Assembly (NCBI GenBank): GCA_003454835.1 | Contig: DMTA01000422.1 | Span: 1 to 14,465 of the forward strand | From: Achromobacter sp. | GTDB lineage: Bacteria; Pseudomonadota; Gammaproteobacteria; Burkholderiales; Burkholderiaceae_B | Reading direction: 5' to 3' | Length of the DNA: 14,465 nt | Shown: positions 1-8,306 of the stretch, one piece after another | How the letters are laid out: every line of letters begins with the position of its first letter | Numbering within the stretch: position 1 is the stretch's first letter | Translations under genes and position numbers: made by a program | Notes under the pieces: generated by a model | Database searches by the model: none | The model's input: only the letters and a program-made list of their open reading frames with translations | Told to the model about the DNA's origin: nothing

Positions 1-441
1 GAAACCGGCGCGCTGATGGCGGCCTACTTCGCCGACGACGCACTCGTGGTCACCAACCCGGAAGTCTCGTCGGTGCGTGACTCGGACCGCATCCTGGGCA
101 TCCTGGCCGCCAAGTCCAAGCGTGCGGTCGAGGGCGACGAGCCGGTCAAGGAATACCTGCTGCTGACCCGCTACAACCCGAAGCGCGTGTCCGACGGCGA
201 AATGCTGTCGCTGACCGACATCGAGGACATCCTGCGCATCAAGCTCATCGGCGTGATTCCCGAATCGGAAGCCGTGCTGCAGGCGTCGAACCAGGGCCTG
301 CCGGCCATTCACCTGAAAGAGACCGACGTCTCGGAAGCCTACAAGGACGTCGTCAGCCGTTACCTTGGCGAAGACAAGGCCCTGCGCTTTACCGATTACG
401 AAAAGCCGGGTTTCCTGAAACGCCTGTTCGGAGGCAAGTAA
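1..441 (+). CDS. minD: Septum site-determining protein MinD, C-terminal half (5' end outside the window)
   Basis: MinD is a membrane-associated ATPase that works with MinC to block FtsZ ring assembly away from midcell and is released from the membrane by MinE. The reading frame is open from base 1, giving 146 residues of a protein that is usually about 270, so the N-terminal P-loop half lies off the left edge. The fragment starts with ETGALMAAYFADDA and contains the conserved TNPEVSSVRDSDRILG stretch and the LLTRYNP and IKLIGVIPE segments typical of MinD. The last residues (YEKPGFLKRLFGGK) form the C-terminal amphipathic membrane-targeting helix. It lies 3 bases upstream of minE, and the minE ribosome binding site (GGAGG, 430-434) is inside its last codons, so the two are cotranscribed. 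minC is expected just to the left. An ATG at 16 is an internal methionine, not the start. Confidence 0.97.
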   Translation, partial: ETGALMAAYFADDALVVTNPEVSSVRDSDRILGILAAKSKRAVEGDEPVKEYLLLTRYNPKRVSDGEMLSLTDIEDILRIKLIGVIPESEAVLQASNQGLPAIHLKETDVSEAYKDVVSRYLGEDKALRFTDYEKPGFLKRLFGGK

Positions 442-444
442 GCG

Positions 445-702
445 ATGTCCTTCCTGTCGTTTCTGCTCGGTCAAAAGAAGACCTCCGCATCCGTCGCCAA
501 AGAACGGTTGCAGATCATCCTTGCCCACGAGCGTGGCCGCGGGGATTCGCCCGATTACCTGCCGCAGCTTCAGCAGGAACTGATCGCGGTCATCTCCAAG
601 TACGTGAAGATCAATCCCGAAGACATCAAAGTGCACCTGGAACGCCAGGACACGCTGGAAGTGTTGGAAGTAAAGATCGAAATGCCGCAGAACGAGACTT
701 GA
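445..702 (+). CDS. minE: Cell division topological specificity factor MinE
   Basis: MinE stimulates MinD ATP hydrolysis at the membrane and drives the pole-to-pole oscillation that keeps the division inhibitor away from midcell. The 85-residue product has the usual family length (E. coli MinE is 88). It shows an N-terminal membrane-binding stretch (MSFLSFLLG), then the anti-MinCD region (about residues 17-35, [13 protein letters not shown]), then the C-terminal topological specificity domain ([19 protein letters not shown] and following). The ATG at 445 has a GGAGG ribosome binding site 10 bases upstream, inside the end of minD. It is the last gene of the operon: the next gene converges from the other strand and the hairpin at 751-771 lies between them. 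Confidence 0.98.
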   Translation: MSFLSFLLGQKKTSASVAKERLQIILAHERGRGDSPDYLPQLQQELIAVISKYVKINPEDIKVHLERQDTLEVLEVKIEMPQNET

Positions 703-744
703 CGTCTCCGCTGAGCGCCGGCCTTGCCGGCGCATGTTGCGCAT

Positions 745-771
745 AAAAAAACGCCCGGCATTGCCGGGCGT
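745..771 (-). terminator. Intrinsic terminator between minE and the OsmB-like gene
   Basis: The stem ACGCCCGGC (751-759) pairs perfectly with GCCGGGCGT (763-771) around a 3-base loop. On the minus strand the hairpin is followed by a run of T (A-run 745-751 on the plus strand), so it is a canonical rho-independent terminator for the minus-strand lipoprotein gene. On the plus strand the downstream tail (TCTGTCTTG) is only moderately T-rich, so it may also end minDE transcripts, less efficiently. Confidence 0.9.
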
Positions 772-795
772 CTGTCTTGAGGCGAGACCAGGTGA

Positions 796-1020
796 TCAGC
801 GCTTGCCGACCTGGTCGCCGATCACACCGCCGATCGCCGCGCCGCCGACCGTGCCGAGCACGCCGCCGTTGGTGATTACCGCACCCGCGACGCCGCCGAG
901 TGCGGCGCCCCCTACGGTGCTCTTCTGGCGATGGCTCATGCCATCCCACGATGAACAACCCGCCATGGTGGCGGCCAAGGCGACAGCGGCACAGATTTTG
1001 GAAAGCGATGCGATTTTCAT
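796..1020 (-). CDS. OsmB-like glycine-zipper lipoprotein
   Basis: A small envelope lipoprotein of 74 residues, starting MKIASLSKICAAVALAATMAGC. The N-terminus is a lipoprotein signal peptide ending in the lipobox MAGC, so Cys22 is the predicted lipidated first mature residue. The mature part carries two glycine-zipper segments (STVGGAALGGVAGAVIT and GTVGGAAIGGVIGDQVGK), closely resembling E. coli OsmB, an osmotically inducible outer-membrane lipoprotein of unknown molecular function. I chose the ATG at 1020 because AGGAG (1028-1032) lies 7 bases upstream and the signal peptide starts there; an 11-residue upstream extension is possible but has no support. It is a single gene with its own terminator at 745-771. 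Stress induction is inferred from the family, not seen here. The symbol is left blank because the osmB orthology is not proven. Confidence 0.88.
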   Translation of the reverse strand: MKIASLSKICAAVALAATMAGCSSWDGMSHRQKSTVGGAALGGVAGAVITNGGVLGTVGGAAIGGVIGDQVGKR

Positions 1021-1128
1021 GATGTAGCTCCTGTTCTTGTACCCGGGCCGCACCGATGATTCAAAACGCGAGCGCGCGGACCTTTGTGGGTTTAGAGCTT
1101 TCAGGATCGCAAAATATCCGGGGACACG

Positions 1129-1157
1129 GTGTTAGGTTTACCCAGGAATTGTGTCAA
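1129..1157 (-). promoter_or_regulatory. Candidate promoter of the OsmB-like gene
   Basis: On the minus strand a perfect -35 TTGACA (1157-1152) is followed after 17 bases by TAACAC (1134-1129), a weak -10 with 3 of 6 matches. It would give a 5' leader of roughly 100 bases. Spacing and -35 are good but the -10 is poor, so this is tentative. Confidence 0.35.
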
Positions 1158-1210
1158 AGCGAGAGCGAATTTTTGCACCCCTCTGGGGACGATGTTGCAG
1201 GGTCCGCCCG

Positions 1211-1744
1211 CTATTTGACCAGACGTAACACGTCGCGGAATCGCGGGTGCTCGCAAGTCTCCATCCACTCGAAAATCGCCATCTCTGTCGTGACGATCTC
1301 CGCGCCATGAGCGCGTGCGCGGCGCAGCGCGGCATGATGGTCCGACGGCTTGCGCGAACCGGCCGCATCGGCGACGAGCACCGTCTTGTAGCCCAGGTCC
1401 ACCAGACCGATCACCGTTTGCAGCACGCAGATATGCGCCTCGCAGCCCGCCACCAGCACCGTCTTTCGAGAGGCCGGCAACCAGCCGTCGAAACCCGGTT
1501 CGCGCGCTGACGAAAAGTGCATTTTCTGAAACGTGGCCTGCACCAGTTCGCGCAGCGGGTCCACGGTCACGCCCAGCATCTTGCTGTGATGCTCGGTGGC
1601 CACGACCGGCACATCGAGCAACCGCGCCGCCTGCGCCAGCTTGTGCGCGGCGTTGAGCACGGCGTCGCCTTCGTGGATGACAGGCATCAGACGGCCCTGC
1701 ATGTCGACAATCAACAGGGTGGAATCGGAGGCGGACAGCAGCAT
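1211..1744 (-). CDS. Isochorismatase-family cysteine hydrolase
   Basis: A cytoplasmic hydrolase of the isochorismatase-like superfamily (nicotinamidase, YcaC, ISOC1/2 group), 177 residues. The usual catalytic triad is visible: Asp14 in LLIVDMQ, Lys74 in TFQKMHFS and Cys106 in GCEAHICVLQT. The sequence around the cysteine and the C-terminal part (VLVADAAGSRKPSDH, HPRFRDVLRLVK) most resembles the ISOC1/2-like subgroup, whose physiological substrate is not established, so no substrate is assigned. The start at 1744 is chosen because GGAG lies about 9 bases upstream and homologues begin near here; the frame stays open to 1840 but that part runs through palindromic repeats and looks non-coding. 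It is flanked by the OsmB-like gene downstream and ettA upstream, all on the minus strand; the ettA terminator separates it from ettA, so it is probably a single-gene unit. Confidence 0.9.
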   Translation of the reverse strand: MLLSASDSTLLIVDMQGRLMPVIHEGDAVLNAAHKLAQAARLLDVPVVATEHHSKMLGVTVDPLRELVQATFQKMHFSSAREPGFDGWLPASRKTVLVAGCEAHICVLQTVIGLVDLGYKTVLVADAAGSRKPSDHHAALRRARAHGAEIVTTEMAIFEWMETCEHPRFRDVLRLVK

Positions 1745-1772
1745 GGCAAGGAACTCCTGGGGGCAAGGGGTC

Positions 1773-1778
1773 AGCATA
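1773..1778 (-). promoter_or_regulatory. Candidate -10 element of the hydrolase gene
   Basis: The minus strand reads TATGCT here (4 of 6 matches to TATAAT), about 30 bases upstream of the chosen start. No recognisable -35 occurs 16-18 bases further upstream; that place is occupied by the first palindromic repeat (1791-1803). If this promoter is real, a protein bound to the palindrome would contact or block RNA polymerase. Weak evidence. Confidence 0.25.
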
Positions 1779-1790
1779 ACGCCGTGGGGC

Positions 1791-1803
1791 GGTGTCTGAC
1801 ACC
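1791..1803. repeat. 13-bp palindromic repeat, copy 1
   Basis: GGTGTCTGACACC: perfect 6-bp inverted arms (GGTGTC/GACACC) around a central T. It is the first of three copies within 103 bases, and lies 47 bases upstream of the hydrolase start. Confidence 0.85.
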
Positions 1804-1826
1804 CCTGCAAACTCAGGACCGATTCG

Positions 1827-1839
1827 GGTGTCTGACACA
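1827..1839. repeat. 13-bp palindromic repeat, copy 2 (one mismatch)
   Basis: GGTGTCTGACACA: same unit and same central base as copy 1, with the last base changed from C to A. It directly abuts the A-run that forms the T-tail of the ettA terminator on the minus strand. Confidence 0.8.
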
Positions 1840-1866
1840 AAAAAATCCCGGCACCTGGCCGGGATT
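1839..1866 (-). terminator. ettA: Intrinsic terminator of ettA
   Basis: The stem AATCCCGGC (1844-1852) pairs perfectly with GCCGGGATT (1858-1866) around a 5-base loop. On the minus strand it is followed by an unbroken T-run (A 1839-1845 on the plus strand, partly in the stem). It lies 40 bases downstream of the ettA stop codon, between palindromic repeat copies 2 and 3. Confidence 0.9.
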
Positions 1867-1880
1867 CTTGGCATTGAGCT

Positions 1881-1893
1881 GGTGTCAGACACC
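1881..1893. repeat. 13-bp palindromic repeat, copy 3 (reverse orientation)
   Basis: GGTGTCAGACACC: the exact reverse complement of copy 1, distinguished only by the central A. It lies between the ettA stop codon and its terminator, so it is transcribed as part of the ettA 3' untranslated region and could fold there into a 6-bp hairpin. Confidence 0.85.
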
Positions 1894-1905
1894 AGCAGGC
1901 GCGTT

Positions 1906-3579
<1,674 letters not shown>

Positions 3580-3614
3580 GGGCTCGTAGGTGAGATATAG
3601 CTGAGAAACCGTTG

Positions 3615-3661
3615 ATTGTAGGCCGGATCCCTGACCGGCGTGCGGCAGCGATGATCCGGCC
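3615..3661 (-). promoter_or_regulatory. Candidate ettA -10 box next to a 9-bp inverted repeat
   Basis: The minus strand reads TACAAT (3620-3615), 5 of 6 matches to TATAAT, about 35 bases upstream of the ettA start; no good -35 is visible at the usual distance. Immediately upstream is an inverted repeat, GGCCGGATC (3621-3629) and GATCCGGCC (3653-3661), with a 23-base spacer. The repeat could be an operator or the 3' end hairpin of the upstream transporter transcript; no T-run follows it, so a classical terminator is unlikely. Confidence 0.35.
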
Positions 3662-3694
3662 CCGTCGCGCTTTGATCTGCGCCTTCGGCAGCCT

Positions 3695-4615
3695 TCAGTT
3701 GGCCTTCGCGGCCCGGCCCGGCAGACCCGGTGTGCGCATCTGCGCCAGCATTACGCCGGCCAGCGCGAGCGCACCACCGGCAATGTGAAACAGATGCGGC
3801 TTTTCATCGAGGAACAGCGCCGCGATGGCCACGGTGAACACCGGCATGACGTTCAGGAAGATGCTGGCGCGGTTGGGGCCCAGATGACGCACGCCCTGCA
3901 TCCACAGATACGGCGCGAACAGCGATGGAAACACTGCGGCATAGAGCACCAGCGGCACGTTGGCGGCGTTGAGCGGCGACGGCGCGGCCATCAGGAAGGC
4001 GGGAAGCTGGAACAGGATGCCGAACGCGACCTGCACGTACAGCGACTGCCACGGCCCCACGGGCAGCGCCCAACGCCGCAGCAGCACGCCATAGAGCGCG
4101 TAGGCCAGCGCGCCCAGCCCCATCAGCACGTCGCCGTGGTTGGCGCCCACGGACAGCAGCCGGGCCGGATCGCCCTCGCCGATCAGCAGCGCCAATCCGG
4201 CCAGCGACACCAGGCTGCCCAGGACCGCCATGGCCGAGGGACGCTCGCGCATGATCACCGCCATGACGGCGATGGTCATCAGCGGGATCATCGCAGTGAT
4301 GAAACCCATGTTGGTGGCCGTGGTGGACGCGGCCGCCACATACGCCAGCCCCTGGTAAAGCGCCATGCCCAGTCCGCCCAGCACGGCGAACTTCGGCAGG
4401 TGCGCCAGCACCTGGCGGCGTTGCGCCCAGACGCCGGGCAGCGCAAACGGGGTCAGCACGATGCCCGCCAGCGCCCAGCGGTAAAAGCCGATGGCGGCGG
4501 GTGCGATCACGCCTGCGGCCATCTTGGTGACGATCATATTGACCGACCAGATCAGGGCGGCCAGGAGGGGAAACAGGAAAAAACGGAGGGGAAGCTGCGG
4601 GGCGTCGGAGCGCAT
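3695..4615 (-). CDS. EamA/DMT-family transporter (drug/metabolite exporter type)
   Basis: An inner-membrane protein of 306 residues with two tandem EamA repeats (about 12-146 and 163-292), the normal ten-helix layout of the drug/metabolite transporter superfamily. The first repeat begins [20 protein letters not shown] with FYRWALAG following; the second ends with [26 protein letters not shown] and a final glycine/alanine-rich helix. Members export amino acids, metabolites or toxic compounds, and the substrate cannot be read from sequence. I chose the ATG at 4615, where the hydrophobic repeat begins shortly after; the frame is open to 4744 only through a TTG start and that upstream part is not membrane-like. 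No strong ribosome binding site precedes either start. ettA follows 115 bases downstream on the same strand. It is divergent from the acidic-tail gene at 4835. Confidence 0.88.
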   Translation of the reverse strand: MRSDAPQLPLRFFLFPLLAALIWSVNMIVTKMAAGVIAPAAIGFYRWALAGIVLTPFALPGVWAQRRQVLAHLPKFAVLGGLGMALYQGLAYVAAASTTATNMGFITAMIPLMTIAVMAVIMRERPSAMAVLGSLVSLAGLALLIGEGDPARLLSVGANHGDVLMGLGALAYALYGVLLRRWALPVGPWQSLYVQVAFGILFQLPAFLMAAPSPLNAANVPLVLYAAVFPSLFAPYLWMQGVRHLGPNRASIFLNVMPVFTVAIAALFLDEKPHLFHIAGGALALAGVMLAQMRTPGLPGRAAKAN

Positions 4616-4834
4616 GTTTGAAACGGGAGAGCAGAAAGACGGAAGCAAGCCAGTGTAGGCTCCGTCCGACTCGCTGTATACGTCACTTATATGTGGCGGC
4701 CGTGTCCGCCGGGCCGTGAATGCCCGCGTTTCTTCGTAATCCAAGCGCCCGATGCACCGCAGCGCCGTTCGCGCGACAATAGCGCCTGACGTATCTGCCG
4801 TGCCGTCGCGGCTTCATCGCGCCCAGGAACCTTC

Positions 4835-5356
4835 ATGTCCGCCTCCGCCACTCCTCCCGCTTCCTTGACCCATTTCAGTGCACCCGAACTGGACATGCTG
4901 GCCAAGACCGCGGATGCACTCAGCGCCTATCTCGGCAAGCCCGTGCTGGCGGAAGTGGTGCTGGGCGACGAAGGCACCGAATGGGTGACCTACGGTGTCC
5001 CGATGGACGAGAAGGCAGAAACGGACGAGGAACAGACGCACGTGCAGATGGGCGGACCGGGCGCACGCCTGCTCGGCAACCGCGGCGGCCTGCCGCAGTC
5101 CGATGACGACACCTACGACTGTCTGTACCTGTGGGCGATCCAGATCTCGCTGAACGACGGCGAGCGCTTCATCAAGCTGGACCACGATGGCGAAGAGTCC
5201 GCCTGGTCCGACAACCTGGAAGACGTGCTGCCCTTTGCCCTGACCGAGGAACCGCAGCCGGACCCCGACGAAGAAGAGGAAGAGGAAGACGGCGCGGACG
5301 ACGAAGACGACGACACGCCGTACGACGACGTCCACACCCCCAACCACCGCCACTGA
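4835..5356 (+). CDS. Unrecognised protein with a strongly acidic C-terminal tail
   Basis: I do not recognise this 173-residue protein. Residues about 14-135 look like a compact, soluble domain (hydrophobic stretches at [38 protein letters not shown] and [10 protein letters not shown]). Residues 137-165 are almost entirely Asp/Glu, including six consecutive Glu, followed by a His-rich end (HTPNHRH). There is no signal peptide or membrane helix, so it is probably cytoplasmic. The ATG at 4835 has AGGAA 6 bases upstream. It stands alone: divergent from the transporter gene on its left and convergent with the peptide importer operon on its right. The acidic tail is encoded by mixed GAA/GAG and GAC/GAT codons, so it is a real protein feature rather than a simple triplet expansion. 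It is judged coding from its ribosome binding site, codon-like composition and fit between two clear units; function unknown. Confidence 0.8.
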   Translation: MSASATPPASLTHFSAPELDMLAKTADALSAYLGKPVLAEVVLGDEGTEWVTYGVPMDEKAETDEEQTHVQMGGPGARLLGNRGGLPQSDDDTYDCLYLWAIQISLNDGERFIKLDHDGEESAWSDNLEDVLPFALTEEPQPDPDEEEEEEDGADDEDDDTPYDDVHTPNHRH

Positions 5357-5371
5357 GCGGCGCGCCGCGGC

Positions 5372-5387
5372 CCGGGCAGGCGCCCGG
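5372..5387. terminator. Possible GC hairpin between convergent genes
   Basis: CCGGGC (5372-5377) pairs with GCCCGG (5382-5387) around a 4-base loop, in the 49-base gap between two convergent stop codons. There is no T-run on either side, so it is at best a hairpin that could assist termination on both strands. Confidence 0.3.
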
Positions 5388-5405
5388 CCCACGGCGTATG
5401 CAGGA

Positions 5406-6401
5406 TCACACCGCGATCCGGCCTTCCTCGACAGCGTGGCAGGCCACGATCGACACCCCCGCCAGCATCGCCACCGGCGCCTCGGCCTTGCACCGGTCGT
5501 TGGCGTGCGGGCAGCGCGGATGGAAGGTGCAACCGGACGGCGGATTCAGCGGATTGGGCACCTCGCCCGCCACCGCCGTGCGCGGCTTGCCCGCGCCATT
5601 GATGTCCGGAATGGCCTCGAGCAGCATCCGCGTGTAGGGATGCCGCGGCCGTGCGAAGAGTTCGTCGCGCGGCGCCACTTCCACCATGCGGCCCAGATAC
5701 ATCACCCCCACGCGATCCGCCACGTGGTGCACGACGGCCAGGTTGTGCGAGATGAACAGATACGTCAGCCCCAGCTTGCGCTGCAGGTCCTTCATCAGGT
5801 TCAGCACCTGCGCCTGCACGGACACGTCCAGCGCCGAAGTGGGCTCGTCGCACACCAGAAACTCCGGGTTGACGGCCAGCGCGCGCGCGATAGAGATGCG
5901 CTGGCGCTGCCCGCCCGAGAACTGGTGCGGATAGCGGCTCTGGTCCGCGGGATCCAGGCCCACCTGCCGCAGCAGTTCGCCCACGCGCGCCACGCGGTCC
6001 GCGGGCGACATCTGCGTGTGCGTCAGCATCGGCTCGGCGATGATGCGGCCCACGCGCCAACGCGGATTCAGGCTGGCATAGGGATCCTGGAAGATCATCT
6101 GCAGGCGCTTGCGCAAGGCGCGCCCACCGGGCTCGGACATGCGCGACAGCGGCTGGCCGTCGAAGCGGATGTCGCCGCGGGTCAGGCCGTACAGGCCGAC
6201 CAGCATGCGCGCGACCGTGGATTTTCCACAGCCGGATTCGCCCACCAGCGCCAGCGTTTCGCCACGGGCAATGTCGAACGACACGCCGTCCACCGCGCGC
6301 AGCATCACTTTGGGCTTGCGCGCCAGCGCGCGCTCCAGCCAGGGCGGCGATACGTCGAACCAGCGCGCCGCGTCCTTTACTTGAACCAAGGGCGTGCTCA
6401 T
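5406..6401 (-). CDS. Peptide ABC importer ATP-binding protein (DppF/OppF type)
   Basis: One of the two cytoplasmic ATPases powering a Dpp/Opp-class importer. Of 331 residues, Walker A is GESGCGKST (54-62), the Q-loop is in [12 protein letters not shown] (102-113), the signature is FSGGQRQR (161-168), Walker B is FLVCDEPT (181-188) and the switch His is His219. The C-terminal oligopeptide-transporter extension contains [12 protein letters not shown] and four cysteines (291, 297, 304, 321) in the CxFHPRCP...C...C arrangement typical of this subfamily. The N-terminal insertion [22 protein letters not shown] is typical of the F-type subunit. Its start overlaps the upstream ATPase stop by 4 bases (ATGA), with GGAGG just upstream inside that gene, so translation is coupled. 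It is the last gene of the five-gene operon. The dpp or opp symbol is withheld because the substrate class is not determined. Confidence 0.95.
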   Translation of the reverse strand: MSTPLVQVKDAARWFDVSPPWLERALARKPKVMLRAVDGVSFDIARGETLALVGESGCGKSTVARMLVGLYGLTRGDIRFDGQPLSRMSEPGGRALRKRLQMIFQDPYASLNPRWRVGRIIAEPMLTHTQMSPADRVARVGELLRQVGLDPADQSRYPHQFSGGQRQRISIARALAVNPEFLVCDEPTSALDVSVQAQVLNLMKDLQRKLGLTYLFISHNLAVVHHVADRVGVMYLGRMVEVAPRDELFARPRHPYTRMLLEAIPDINGAGKPRTAVAGEVPNPLNPPSGCTFHPRCPHANDRCKAEAPVAMLAGVSIVACHAVEEGRIAV

Positions 6402-7384
6402 GCGGCCACCTCCAACGTATTGCCTTTGTCATGCAGCCAACAGGCCGCGCGCGACGTGCCTGCGGGCATCAGCTCGGGGCGATCGTGCGCGCAGCGCGGC
6501 AGACGCTGCCCGCAGCGCGGATTGAACGCACAGCCCGGCGGAATGGCGTTCAGGCGCGGCATGCTGCCGTCGATCTGCACCAGCCGTTCGGTATGGCCTT
6601 CCAGTGTGGGAATGGACCCCATCAGCCCCGACGTATACGGATGGCGCGGCTTGTGGATCACGTCGGCCACCGGGCCGATCTCGGCCACGCGGCCGGCGTA
6701 CATCACTGCCACGCGGTCGGCGGTCTCGGCGATCACGCCCATGTCGTGGGTGATCAGCATGACGGCCGTGCCGTTCTCGCGGCACAGGCGCTTGAGCAGT
6801 TCGATGATCTGCGCCTGGATCGACACGTCCAGCGCGGTCGTGGGCTCGTCGGCCACCACCAGCTTGGGCTCTGCTGCCAGGGCCAGCGCGATCACCACGC
6901 GCTGGCGCATGCCGCCGGAGAATTGGTGCGGATAGTGGTCGATGCGCTCGCGCGCGGCGGGAATGCCGGTGGACGCCAGCAGCTCGACCGCGCGGTTGCG
7001 CGCCTGCGACCACGTCATGTCCAGATGGGTGACGATGGTTTCGGCCAGTTGCCGGCCCACCGTGTACAGCGGGTTCAGCGATGTCAGCGGGTCCTGGAAC
7101 ACCGCGCCGATTTCGCGGCCGCGCACGCGGCGCATCTGTTCGTCGGGCATGTTGTCGATGCGCCGGCCGGCCAGCAGGATCTCGCCGGCCGCGATGCGGC
7201 CCGGCGGTTCGAGCAGGCCGATGATGGAGGCGCCGGTCAGCGACTTGCCGGCGCCGGATTCGCCCACCACGCCCAGGACTTCGCCAGCCTGGATGGAAAA
7301 GGACACGTCGTCCAGGGCGCGTAGCGTGCCGCGGCGCGTGGGAAACTCCACGCGCAGGTTGCGGACTTCGAGTAATGCGCTCAT
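6398..7384 (-). CDS. Peptide ABC importer ATP-binding protein (DppD/OppD type)
   Basis: The partner ATPase of the importer, 328 residues. Walker A is GESGAGKSL (41-49), the Q-loop is [12 protein letters not shown] (94-105), the signature is FSGGMRQR (155-162), Walker B is LVVADEPT (175-182), followed by [10 protein letters not shown], and the switch His is His213 in ITHDMG. The C-terminal extension carries [12 protein letters not shown] and four cysteines (285, 291, 298, 315) in the CAFNPRC pattern seen in this subfamily. FSGGM rather than FSGGQ is characteristic of the D-type subunit, as is LxxxGIP before the signature. GAGG lies 5 bases before the ATG. It follows the second permease gene by 7 bases and overlaps the next ATPase gene by 4. 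Confidence 0.95.
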   Translation of the reverse strand: MSALLEVRNLRVEFPTRRGTLRALDDVSFSIQAGEVLGVVGESGAGKSLTGASIIGLLEPPGRIAAGEILLAGRRIDNMPDEQMRRVRGREIGAVFQDPLTSLNPLYTVGRQLAETIVTHLDMTWSQARNRAVELLASTGIPAARERIDHYPHQFSGGMRQRVVIALALAAEPKLVVADEPTTALDVSIQAQIIELLKRLCRENGTAVMLITHDMGVIAETADRVAVMYAGRVAEIGPVADVIHKPRHPYTSGLMGSIPTLEGHTERLVQIDGSMPRLNAIPPGCAFNPRCGQRLPRCAHDRPELMPAGTSRAACWLHDKGNTLEVAA

Positions 7385-7391
7385 GGTTACC

Positions 7392-8306
7392 TCAGTTCAG
7401 TCGCGGATTGAGCGCATCGCGCAGCCAGTCACCCAGCAGGTTGACCGACAGCACAAGCAGCACCAGCGCCGCGCCCGGGAAAATGGTGATCCACCACTCT
7501 CCGGAAAACAGGAAATCGTTGCCGATCCGGATCAGCGTGCCCAGCGACGGCGCGGTCGGCGGCACCCCCACCCCCAGGAACGACAGCGTCGCCTCGGTGA
7601 TGATGGCGGTGGCCAGGTGGACCGTGGCCAGGACCAGAACGGGACCCAGCACGTTGGGCAGCACGTGGCGGAACATGATGACGGGCGAGGCCACACCGAT
7701 CACGCGCGCGGCCTGCACGTATTCTCGGTTCTTTTCCACCAGCGTCGAGCCGCGCACTGTGCGCGCGTACTGCGGCCAGCCGGCCAGCGCGATGGCGCCG
7801 ATCAGCACCGGGAAGGCGATGATCTCGTGCATCTCGCGCGGCACCGCTGCACGAGCGACGCCGTCGATCAGGAGCGCGATCAGAATGGCGGGAAACGAGA
7901 GCTGCACGTCGGCGACACGCATGATGAATGCGTCGATGCGGCCGCCGGCATAGCCCGACACCAGACCGAGCACGATGCCGATCACCATCGACAGCAGCAC
8001 CGAGGCCAGACCGATCAGCAGCGACACGCGCGTGCCGTACAGGATGGCCGAATACAGATCGCGGCCCTGGCTGTCGGTGCCCAGCAGGTACGTGGCCTGA
8101 CCGTTGGGTTCCCAGGCCGGCGGCAGCAGCGCGTCCAGCAGTTCGACCTTGGTCAGATCAAACGGGTTGTGCGGCGCGACCCAGCCGGCCCCGAAGGAGC
8201 CGATCAACAGGGCTGCGAGCAGCAGCGTGGCGACGATGGCCACCGGCGCCCGGCGCCAGGCCCAGGCAATGTCGCTGTCCCACCAGCGTTTAAGTACGGC
8301 GCGCAT
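7392..8306 (-). CDS. Peptide ABC importer permease (DppC/OppC type)
   Basis: The second inner-membrane subunit of the importer, 304 residues. It has a short cytoplasmic N-terminus, a first membrane helix (about 20-40), the periplasmic signature LLGTDSQGRDLYS (74-86) diagnostic of C-type permeases, and then five further helices. The EAA-type loop that docks the ATPases is at about 195-218 (REYVQAARVIGVASPVIMFRHVLPN). The C-terminus ends NLLGDWLRDALNPRLN, a usual C-type ending. The start is fixed by the TGATG junction with the upstream permease gene: the stop TGA (8308-8306) and this ATG (8306-8304) share one base, so translation is probably by re-initiation. The frame is open far upstream (to 8771) but that part is out of frame with the preceding permease and is not real coding sequence. 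Confidence 0.95.
   Translation of the reverse strand: MRAVLKRWWDSDIAWAWRRAPVAIVATLLLAALLIGSFGAGWVAPHNPFDLTKVELLDALLPPAWEPNGQATYLLGTDSQGRDLYSAILYGTRVSLLIGLASVLLSMVIGIVLGLVSGYAGGRIDAFIMRVADVQLSFPAILIALLIDGVARAAVPREMHEIIAFPVLIGAIALAGWPQYARTVRGSTLVEKNREYVQAARVIGVASPVIMFRHVLPNVLGPVLVLATVHLATAIITEATLSFLGVGVPPTAPSLGTLIRIGNDFLFSGEWWITIFPGAALVLLVLSVNLLGDWLRDALNPRLN

Noticed and set aside
1101..1892. A 263-codon minus-strand frame overlapping the hydrolase gene
   Set aside because: It is out of frame with the clear isochorismatase-family product, Arg/Ala-rich, and runs through the palindromic repeats.
4616..4744. Upstream extension of the EamA transporter from a TTG at 4744
   Set aside because: The added 43 residues are polar with no family resemblance, and the EamA repeat begins shortly after the ATG at 4615.
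5281..5330. GAA/GAC-rich stretch considered as a simple DNA repeat
   Set aside because: The codons are mixed (GAA, GAG, GAC), not a uniform tandem unit, so it is better explained as a selected acidic protein tail.
5113..6432. A 439-codon minus-strand frame over the ATPase gene and the acidic-tail gene
   Set aside because: It is a frame shadow: it covers the true ATPase in the wrong frame and reads the antisense of the acidic tail as poly-serine.
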